This document shows positions 1 through 4,709 of a stretch of DNA of 5,485 bases, in pieces; positions within the stretch are counted from its first letter, which is position 1; every line of letters starts with the position of its first letter. The stretch comes from an uncultured Clostridia bacterium (GTDB lineage Bacteria; Bacillota; Clostridia; Christensenellales; Aristaeellaceae). The notes below the pieces were generated by a model. It saw only the letters and a program-made list of their open reading frames with translations. It did no database searches and was not told the origin of the DNA. The translations under genes were made by a program, and so were the position numbers. Where the stretch lies: NCBI GenBank assembly GCA_937934775.1, contig CALGYL010000357.1, positions 1 to 5,485 of the forward strand. The letters run 5' to 3'.

Positions 1-1
1 C

Positions 2-76
2 TACCGCCTGATGGAAAGGAAGGAATTCATGAAACAGAAGCAGCACATCGTCAACACGCTTTTCGAGCCATCGTAA
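2..76 (+). CDS. Possible C-terminal end of an unrecognised gene (cut by window edge)
   Basis: The frame starting at base 2 is open from the left edge to a TAA at 74-76 and gives 24 residues ending in LFEPS. They are rich in Lys, Glu and Gln (for example RKEFMKQKQ), which looks like the helical end of a soluble protein. I do not recognise a family. The neighbouring + frame is also open from the edge to a TGA at 202-204, but its translation is rich in His and Pro and looks less like a protein. The complementary strand also yields protein-like text here, so the reading frame is uncertain. Only the upstream sequence would decide. Confidence 0.3.
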   Translation, partial: YRLMERKEFMKQKQHIVNTLFEPS

Positions 77-246
77 GCCCTTTTCCCCTCGAATGTAACC
101 TTGGCTGCCTGTACCCTGGCCGCCATAAACTTACACTTTTTCACCGCCTTTTTCCGACATCTCCAGAACGCTATAGACAGCTCCAAAGTTCATTTAATGC
201 CTGAATGCATAGCTGTTGAAAGAGTCAAGGGATAAGCAAATCGTTA

Positions 247-274
247 TCGACATATACCTGCTACATGGTATAAA
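247..274 (+). promoter_or_regulatory. Sigma-70/sigma-A type promoter of the C_GCAxxG_C_C gene
   Basis: A -35 box TCGACA (247-252, one mismatch to TTGACA) is followed by a 16-bp spacer and a -10 box TATAAA (269-274), with TGG directly before it giving an extended -10 (TGn). A short inverted repeat, TATACC (253-258) and GGTATA (267-272), fills the spacer and overlaps the -10, so a repressor or activator could bind there. The start codon lies about 47 bp after the -10. The rest of 77-321 is lower in GC than the genes, and I see no supported gene in it. Confidence 0.6.
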
Positions 275-321
275 ATGTAAGCGTCACATACATTGGGAGA
301 AAGCGGAAGTGATCAGTCGCT

Positions 322-804
322 ATGAACCATCATTCTGATACCGCAAAGGAATTGTTTGAACGGGGATATAACTGCGCACAGTCGGTTTTCGCTGCCTTTT
401 GCGATGAAACCGGCCTGGACTTGGATGAAGCGCTGCGTTTGTCTTCCTCGTTCGGCGGCGGCATGGGGAGACTGCGGGAAGTGTGCGGTGCGGTGACCGC
501 GATGTTCATGATCGCCGGCTTGAAATTCGGCTATGCAGACCCTTTGGACAAGGAGGCGAAGGCGGAGCACTATCGCCTGATCCAGTCCTTGGCAAACGAG
601 TTTAAAGCGAAGAACGGCTCCTTCATCTGCCGGGAATTGCTGGGGCTTCCGGAGGGCGCGGACGAACCCACTCCGGCGGCTCGAACGCAAGGTTATTACG
701 ACACGCGGCCTTGCGGCAGACTGGTAGAGTGTGCTGCTGAGATGATCGACGAGCTGCTGCGGGAAAAGGGCGCGGCGGAAAGCTTTCAGCATGTCGAAAC
801 CTGA
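322..804 (+). CDS. C_GCAxxG_C_C family protein (putative redox or metal-binding protein)
   Basis: This 160-residue protein matches the small C_GCAxxG_C_C family, common in anaerobic bacteria and archaea and of unknown biochemical role. The family-defining cysteines are visible: C18 in YNCAQSV, C55 in EVCGAVTA after the glycine patch SSFGGGMG (residues 42-49), C103 in FICRELLG and C131 in RPCGRLV, with further cysteines at 27 and 137. Their spacing suggests a redox-active or metal-binding site, which is inference. The usual Gly of the CGAxxG motif is Ala60 here. There is no signal peptide or membrane segment, so it is probably cytoplasmic. The ATG at 322 has a modest ribosome site (GGAAG at 305-309) and the next family-conserved region begins soon after. 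The gene stands alone between its own promoter and a terminator, so it is not part of the downstream operon. Confidence 0.88.
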   Translation: MNHHSDTAKELFERGYNCAQSVFAAFCDETGLDLDEALRLSSSFGGGMGRLREVCGAVTAMFMIAGLKFGYADPLDKEAKAEHYRLIQSLANEFKAKNGSFICRELLGLPEGADEPTPAARTQGYYDTRPCGRLVECAAEMIDELLREKGAAESFQHVET

Positions 805-841
805 AGGCAAACGGTACGATGGATCCGGAAGTTTCTTGCGC

Positions 842-867
842 GCGGAGGTTTATCCTCCGCATTTTTT
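842..867 (+). terminator. Rho-independent terminator after the C_GCAxxG_C_C gene
   Basis: A perfect 7-bp GC-rich stem, GCGGAGG (842-848) pairing with CCTCCGC (854-860), closes a 5-base loop (TTTAT). One A and then six T residues follow (862-867). It sits 38 bp past the stop at 804 and just before the next promoter, so it separates the two transcription units. Confidence 0.9.
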
Positions 868-879
868 CGCTTGAGATTA

Positions 880-907
880 TTGACATATGCCCGAATCCGC
901 GTATAAT
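880..907 (+). promoter_or_regulatory. Consensus sigma-70/sigma-A promoter of the cluster-assembly operon
   Basis: Both boxes match the consensus exactly: TTGACA (880-885) and TATAAT (902-907), with a 16-bp spacer. Transcription should start near 913-915, giving a leader of about 36 bases before the first start codon. Such a strong promoter normally needs repression, which fits the inverted repeat around it. No -24/-12 sigma-54 signature is seen. Confidence 0.88.
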
Positions 908-930
908 GGAGACTGAAAAGGGCATATGTC
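882..930. promoter_or_regulatory. Perfect 11-bp inverted repeat flanking the promoter (putative operator)
   Basis: GACATATGCCC (882-892) and GGGCATATGTC (920-930) are exact reverse complements separated by 27 bp. The left arm overlaps the last four bases of the -35 box and the right arm lies just after the expected transcription start. The centres are 38 bp apart and enclose the whole -10 region. Since the left arm is upstream of the start site it is not transcribed, so the pair cannot form an mRNA hairpin and is best read as a two-site DNA operator. The HTH protein encoded second in the operon is a candidate binder (inference). Confidence 0.7.
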
Positions 931-933
931 CAT

Positions 934-943
934 AAAGGAGGTG
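934..943 (+). promoter_or_regulatory. Ribosome binding site that fixes the DUF5320 start
   Basis: AAAGGAGGTG is an excellent Shine-Dalgarno match placed 6 bases before the ATG at 950. It rules out the in-frame ATG at 926, which lies inside the operator arm, within about a dozen bases of the expected transcript start and with no ribosome site. Confidence 0.85.
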
Positions 944-949
944 CAGACA

Positions 950-1213
950 ATGCCTGCAAGAGATGGAACTGGACCGATGGGCGTGGGACCGATGACGGGC
1001 GTAGGCTTCGGCTTCTGTGCAGACGGCGCTGGCCGCGGTTTGGGCCGGGGCATGGGATGGAGGCGCGGCGGCGGTTGTGGGCGCAACTTCGGTAGGAACT
1101 TCACCGCTGGCAGACCGATGGAAGGCGCGGCGCGCAAGGAGCTGCTGATCCAGCACAAGGCAGCATTGGAAGACAGGCTTACGCGGGTCAACGAGCAACT
1201 GGAGAGCCTGTAA
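950..1213 (+). CDS. DUF5320 domain-containing protein, Gly/Arg/Met-rich
   Basis: This 87-residue protein opens with MPARDGTGPMGVGPMTG, the hallmark of DUF5320 proteins, small anaerobe proteins of unknown function often found beside NifX/NifB-type cluster proteins. The first half (residues about 1-58) is low complexity, made of Gly, Arg, Met and Pro with two cysteines (FGFCADG and GGCGRN). The C-terminal 25 residues (KELLIQHKAALEDRLTRVNE region) have heptad-like hydrophobic spacing suited to a short coiled coil, so the protein may oligomerise or dock on a partner. No enzyme motif is visible. It is the first gene of the operon. A role as a scaffold or metal-cluster accessory protein is only inference from its neighbours. 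Confidence 0.82.
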   Translation: MPARDGTGPMGVGPMTGVGFGFCADGAGRGLGRGMGWRRGGGCGRNFGRNFTAGRPMEGAARKELLIQHKAALEDRLTRVNEQLESL

Positions 1214-1284
1214 TGCACGAAGAGGGGGTAGCCGTGAGAGCATAATGCGCTGTGCCATGAGCATAGAGCATGCGCTTTCTGCGC

Positions 1285-1307
1285 CCCCGCGCCCGGTGCC
1301 CGTGGGG
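1285..1307 (+). other. Possible intercistronic RNA hairpin between DUF5320 and DUF134 genes
   Basis: CCCCGCG (1285-1291) can pair with CGTGGGG (1301-1307), a 7-bp stem with one G-U pair and a 9-base loop. No T-run follows, so it is not a normal terminator. It lies in a 131-bp gap that is unusually long for this compact operon and could affect mRNA processing or stability. The local GC content is high, so a chance hairpin is quite possible. Confidence 0.3.
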
Positions 1308-1333
1308 AGAGCACAGCGATTTCGATGGAAATC

Positions 1334-1340
1334 AGGAGGA
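1334..1340 (+). promoter_or_regulatory. Ribosome binding site that fixes the DUF134 start
   Basis: AGGAGGA sits a few bases before the ATG at 1345. The longer in-frame start at 1270 has no ribosome site and would add 25 residues that do not resemble the family, whose members begin with MPRP. Confidence 0.8.
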
Positions 1341-1344
1341 TAGA

Positions 1345-1701
1345 ATGCCGAGGCCGAGGAAATGGCGAAAAGTCTGCTGCCTGCCGGAGAGCAGTCAGTA
1401 CGGGCCGCTGAACGGGACGGCGGAATCTGCGCCGGACGTCGTGATGTCGGTGGATGAATACGAGGCGATCCGGCTGATCGATCTGGAGAATTTTACCCAG
1501 GAAGAGTGTGCCGACCAGATGAAAATCGCTCGCACGACGGTCCAGCGCATTTACGGCGACGCTCGGCGGAAGATCGCCGAATCGCTGGTCCACGGTAGAA
1601 TCCTTCGGATAGAGGGCGGCGAATACCAGCTGTGCGAAGGACTGGAGGATACGTGCCGCTGCGGCGGATGCCAGCGGCACCGGTGCGGCAGAAGATTCTG
1701 A
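1345..1701 (+). CDS. DUF134 family HTH DNA-binding protein, probable operon regulator
   Basis: The 118-residue protein begins MPRPRKWRKVCCLPE, the typical start of the DUF134 family (COG1342), predicted DNA-binding proteins with a sigma-70 region-4-like helix-turn-helix. The conserved stretch VDEYEAIRLIDLENFTQEE (about residues 36-54) leads into the HTH at about 51-76, with the recognition helix in ARTTVQRIYGDARRK. C11 and C12 are a conserved pair. The tail has five cysteines (97, 104, 106, 109 and 114) plus His112 in a basic setting, which could bind a metal or Fe-S cluster. A cytoplasmic metal- or redox-sensing regulator of its own operon, acting at the inverted repeat near 882-930, is a reasonable inference. 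The start is set by AGGAGGA at 1334-1340. It sits 39 bp before mrp. Confidence 0.88.
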   Translation: MPRPRKWRKVCCLPESSQYGPLNGTAESAPDVVMSVDEYEAIRLIDLENFTQEECADQMKIARTTVQRIYGDARRKIAESLVHGRILRIEGGEYQLCEGLEDTCRCGGCQRHRCGRRF

Positions 1702-1740
1702 CGCATTCCGGAAATTGATGAAAGATGGAGAGAGAATCCC

Positions 1741-2586
1741 ATGAGCGACGAATGCACCCACGATTGCGCTTCCTGCGGTGAGAGCTGCGCCGACAGGACG
1801 GTAGAGCCTTTTGATTTCAGCGAGAAGGCAAACGAACTGTCCCATGTAAAAAAGGTCATCGCTGTGGTCAGCGGCAAAGGCGGCGTTGGAAAGAGCCTGG
1901 TCACCTCGCTTCTTGCGGTGCTGGCCCGCCGCGCGGGCTACAAGGCCGCGATTCTGGACGCGGACATCACCGGCCCGTCGATCCCGAAGTCCTTCGGCTT
2001 GGCGGATCGCGCCGAGGGGTGCGAGGCGGGGCTTCTCCCGGTACGGACGAAGACTGGCATCGAGGTGATGTCCTTGAACTTATTGCTCGAGAACGACACG
2101 GACCCGGTGGTTTGGCGCGGGCCGATCATCGCAGGCACCGTCAAGCAGTTCTGGACGGAAGTCATCTGGGGCGACGTGGACTTCATGTTCGTGGACATGC
2201 CGCCGGGAACGGGCGATGTGCCGCTGACGGTGTTCCAATCGCTGCCGGTGGATGGCGTGGTGGTGGTCGCCTCACCGCAGGAATTGGTGGGCATGATCGT
2301 GGAAAAAGCGGTCCGGATGGCGGACATGATGAAGATCCCTGTGCTGGGCCTCGTTGAGAACATGAGCTACATGATTTGCCCGGATTGCGGGAAAAAGCTG
2401 ACGCCCTTCGGTGAAAGCCGGGCGGACGCCATCGCGGAGAAGCATGGCATCCCGGCTGTCGCGCGCCTTCCGATTGATCCGAAGCTCGCCGCCGCCTGCG
2501 ACAAGGGAGCCATCGAGCTGTTTGACGGCGCTTGGTTGGACGGCCTGTTCCACCACCTGGAAAAGGTATGCGAAGCCGAGGGCTGA
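1741..2586 (+). CDS. mrp: Mrp/NBP35-family iron-sulfur cluster carrier ATPase
   Basis: This 281-residue P-loop ATPase of the Mrp/ApbC/NBP35 family is a cytoplasmic protein that binds and transfers Fe-S clusters as a dimer. It shows the deviant Walker A motif SGKGGVGKS (residues 44-52), the switch I region DADITGPSIP (73-82), the switch II region VDMPPGTGD (151-159) and the inter-subunit cluster-binding pair C213/C216 in MICPDCGK. The N-terminus carries four cysteines, C5, C9, C12 and C16 (CX3CX2CX3C), typical of the short Mrp forms of anaerobes and able to hold a further cluster. Length is normal and no motif is broken. GGAG at 1727-1730 precedes the ATG. Its place next to a NifX-like protein and two ferredoxin-MinD ATPases matches orange protein (orp) type clusters, where Mrp works with the small cluster-binding protein. 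Confidence 0.93.
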   Translation: MSDECTHDCASCGESCADRTVEPFDFSEKANELSHVKKVIAVVSGKGGVGKSLVTSLLAVLARRAGYKAAILDADITGPSIPKSFGLADRAEGCEAGLLPVRTKTGIEVMSLNLLLENDTDPVVWRGPIIAGTVKQFWTEVIWGDVDFMFVDMPPGTGDVPLTVFQSLPVDGVVVVASPQELVGMIVEKAVRMADMMKIPVLGLVENMSYMICPDCGKKLTPFGESRADAIAEKHGIPAVARLPIDPKLAAACDKGAIELFDGAWLDGLFHHLEKVCEAEG

Positions 2587-2626
2587 AGCCTGCCTGTTCG
2601 TTAAAAGACCATACGGGGGGATTGCC

Positions 2627-2989
2627 ATGAAAGTTGTCGTTCCGGTCAACGAAGACCAGACGAGTATCTGCCCGTCGTTCGCGCGTGCGCCGTACTTCAG
2701 CGTGACGGACGCTGCATCCGGCGTGACCAAAGTCATCGAAAACACAGCGGCTTCCAGCGAAGGCGGCGCGGGCGTCCGCGCGGCGCAGATCGTCGTGGAT
2801 CTGGGCGCGGAGGCACTCATCGCCCCCAGGCTCGGGGAAAACGCCGCCAATGTACTGAAGGCCGCGGGCGTCAAACTCTATGGGCCGAAGTTTGACGGCG
2901 TTCAAGCCAACGTGGGCGCGCTGCTTGCGGGGTCCCTGAATCCGCTGACCGCGATCCACCCCGGTTTTCATCCGGGAGGTGGCGCATGA
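2627..2989 (+). CDS. NifX/NifB-type dinitrogenase iron-molybdenum cofactor-binding protein
   Basis: This 120-residue single-domain protein belongs to the NifX/NifY/NifB C-terminal (Nitro_FeMo-Co) family, an RNase H-like fold that binds metal-sulfur clusters. The opening MKVVVPVNED, the SFARAPYFSV strand (17-26), the ENTAASSEGGAGVRAAQ segment (38-54) and LGAEALIAPRLGENA (59-73) are family features. The tail HPGFHPGG (111-118) and C15 are candidate metal ligands. Orange protein of Desulfovibrio, a relative, holds a Mo-Cu-S cluster; this one could carry Mo-, Cu- or Fe-S cargo (inference). No nifH, nifD or nifK is present in the window, so a nitrogenase role is not supported. The ATG at 2627 is preceded by GGGGGG (2615-2620) and matches the family start; longer in-frame starts overlap mrp. 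The stop overlaps the next start (ATGA at 2986). Confidence 0.9.
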   Translation: MKVVVPVNEDQTSICPSFARAPYFSVTDAASGVTKVIENTAASSEGGAGVRAAQIVVDLGAEALIAPRLGENAANVLKAAGVKLYGPKFDGVQANVGALLAGSLNPLTAIHPGFHPGGGA

Positions 2990-3828
2990 AGATCGCGCTT
3001 CTCAGCGGAAAGGGCGGTACCGGCAAGACGCTGGTGGCCGTCAGCCTGGCCGCAGTCGCAGGATCGTGCGCCTACCTTGACTGCGACGTGGAGGAGCCCA
3101 ATGGGCGCCTGTTCCTGGGCCCAGCGGACCCGGAACGCGCGGAAGTAACGGTTCCCGTCCCGGCGATCGATCTTACAAAGTGCCTTGGCTGCCGCGTTTG
3201 CGTGCAGTTCTGCCGGTTCGGAGCGCTGGCGTTTGTGAACGGGAAGCCGCTTCTAACCCAGTCGATTTGCCACGGCTGCGGCGGCTGTACATACCTTTGT
3301 CCCACCCGGGCGATTGAAGAAAAGCCGCGGGCAATTGGCGCCATCGAGCGGGGACTATCCGGCGGGATCGACGTAAAAACCGGCATCCTGAACCCAGGTG
3401 AGGCCAGCGGCATTCCGATCATCCGCGAACTGCTCAGAGACGCAGGCGCGGATGGGTTGCCCGCCTTCATCGATTGCCCGCCGGGTTCGGCCTGCGCGGC
3501 GATGGAGTGCGCCCGCGCGGCCGACCTGTGCGTGCTGGTGGCGGAACCGACATTGTATGGGGCTCACAACCTTGAAATGGTGGACGGACTATGCCGGACG
3601 CTGGGTAAACCGCGCGTCGCGGTGCTCAACAAGCGCATTGACGGCATTGAAGACCCATCCGAGGCCTATTGCATGGCCCACGATATCCCGGTCGTCGCAC
3701 GCATCCCCTTTAACGAGGAACTAGGCAGGCTGAACGCCTTTGGCATCGTCGCTGTGACTCAGTTGCCTTGGCTGAAAGCGCTGTTTCAGGAACTCCTTGA
3801 GAGGCTAAAGAAGGAGGCGGGCGCATGA
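2986..3828 (+). CDS. MinD-superfamily ATPase with inserted two-[4Fe-4S] ferredoxin domain (first paralogue)
   Basis: This 280-residue protein is of the COG1149 type: a MinD/NifH-like P-loop ATPase interrupted by a bacterial ferredoxin domain. The deviant Walker A is SGKGGTGKT (7-15) and DCDVEEPN (32-39) follows. The inserted domain (about 62-110) has cluster I ligands C66, C69, C72 and C76 and cluster II ligands C95, C98, C101 and C105, with the usual Pro after the last one. The ATPase resumes with IDCPPGS (162-168), AEPT (186-189) and VLNK (213-216). It probably couples ATP binding to electron transfer for cluster assembly in the cytoplasm; this is inferred from its domains and from orp-type clusters. 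GGGAGGT (2974-2980) precedes the start, and both ends overlap neighbours by 4 bp, which suggests translational coupling and equal expression with its paralogue. Confidence 0.92.
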   Translation: MKIALLSGKGGTGKTLVAVSLAAVAGSCAYLDCDVEEPNGRLFLGPADPERAEVTVPVPAIDLTKCLGCRVCVQFCRFGALAFVNGKPLLTQSICHGCGGCTYLCPTRAIEEKPRAIGAIERGLSGGIDVKTGILNPGEASGIPIIRELLRDAGADGLPAFIDCPPGSACAAMECARAADLCVLVAEPTLYGAHNLEMVDGLCRTLGKPRVAVLNKRIDGIEDPSEAYCMAHDIPVVARIPFNEELGRLNAFGIVAVTQLPWLKALFQELLERLKKEAGA

Positions 3829-4709
3829 AGAGGCTTCTCGTGCTCAGCGGCAAGGGTGGCACCGGCAAGACCACCGTCGCAAGCGCCTTGATCCATCTTG
3901 CGGACGCAAAGCGGTTTGCCGACTGTGATGTGGACGCGCCCAACCTGCACCTGTCGGTCCCCGTTCCGCCTGAGAAGACGAAGGAAGCGTACTACGGCCT
4001 GCCCAAGGCAGTGATCGAAGACGATGAATGCGACGGTTGCGGCCTGTGCGAATCTTTGTGCCGATTCCAGGCCATTTCGCGGTCGGAGGACGGTCGCTAC
4101 TCCATCGACCCCACGGCCTGCGAAGGCTGTGCGCTGTGCGAAGCTGCCTGCGAATCCCGGGCGATCACGATGCATCCGGCTGTCACGGGATGTTTGATCG
4201 CATACCAAGGCGGCGACCGGTTTTTCTCCACCGCGCAGCTGCGCATGGGCGGGGGCAATTCTGGGAAATTGGTTTCCGCGGTCAAGAAGCAGCTTCAGGG
4301 CGCGGGGGAAGCGGGGAGAATCGCGGTCATCGATGGCTCGCCCGGCATCGGCTGTCCGGTCATCGCCTCCGTCAGCGGCGTCGACCTGGTTCTGATCGTC
4401 GCCGAGCCGACGCTCTCCGGCCTAAGCGACCTGGAGCGGATCCTGCACACAGCCCTTCAGCTTGGGGCGAAGTGCGCAGTGTGCGTCAATAAGGCGGACG
4501 TCAACGGGAAGATCGCCGATGGCATCGAGACGTTCTGCGCGGAGGTCAATCTTCCATTTGTGGGCCGCATTCCATTTGACCGGGGCGTCGTCGAGGCGGT
4601 GAACGCGGGCGTCAACATCATCCAATACGGCGGGGTGGCTGCCGAGGCCATCGAAGCGTTGTACGGACGGGTTCTGGCGTTGCTCGAAGAAGGCGGGGCG
4701 ATGGAATGA
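3825..4709 (+). CDS. MinD-superfamily ATPase with inserted two-[4Fe-4S] ferredoxin domain (second paralogue)
   Basis: At 294 residues this is a divergent tandem copy of the gene before it, with the same architecture. Walker A is SGKGGTGKT (8-16), followed by DCDVDAPN (33-40). The ferredoxin insert (about 65-115) supplies C69, C72, C75 and C79 for one cluster and C99, C102, C105 and C109 for the other. The switch II region reads VIDGSPGIGCP (168-178), in place of the IDCPPGS of the first copy, and adds C177. AEPTLSGLSDLE (193-204) and VNK (221-223) complete the nucleotide site. Tandem pairs of this kind are typical of orp-like clusters and suggest a heterodimer, which is inference. AAGGAGG (3811-3817) gives a strong ribosome site inside the previous gene, and the ATGA overlaps at both ends support coupling. 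Confidence 0.92.
   Translation: MKRLLVLSGKGGTGKTTVASALIHLADAKRFADCDVDAPNLHLSVPVPPEKTKEAYYGLPKAVIEDDECDGCGLCESLCRFQAISRSEDGRYSIDPTACEGCALCEAACESRAITMHPAVTGCLIAYQGGDRFFSTAQLRMGGGNSGKLVSAVKKQLQGAGEAGRIAVIDGSPGIGCPVIASVSGVDLVLIVAEPTLSGLSDLERILHTALQLGAKCAVCVNKADVNGKIADGIETFCAEVNLPFVGRIPFDRGVVEAVNAGVNIIQYGGVAAEAIEALYGRVLALLEEGGAME

Noticed and set aside
1..186. 61-codon frame on the minus strand ending at a TAG at the left edge
   Set aside because: It begins with TTG, has no ribosome site that I can see, and its Cys/Phe/Arg-rich translation matches no family I know. The + frame ending at 76 is at least as protein-like.
64..193. Minus-strand frame from an ATG at 193 with a TAA after 20 codons and protein-like text beyond it, suggesting a pseudogene
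   Set aside because: The text after the stop is plausible but short, and no family is recognisable; it overlaps the possible gene end at 2-76 on the other strand. Too weak to call.
926..949. Earlier in-frame ATG for the DUF5320 gene
   Set aside because: It lies in the operator arm with no ribosome site and within about a dozen bases of the expected transcript start. The ATG at 950 has a strong ribosome site and matches the family start MPxxDGTGP.
1270..1344. Earlier in-frame ATG for the DUF134 gene
   Set aside because: The extra 25 residues do not resemble the family, and AGGAGGA at 1334-1340 points to the ATG at 1345.
2411..2626. Earlier in-frame start for the NifX-like gene, overlapping mrp
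   Set aside because: The added residues are an Arg/Ser-rich out-of-frame reading of mrp; the family starts with MKVVVPV at 2627.
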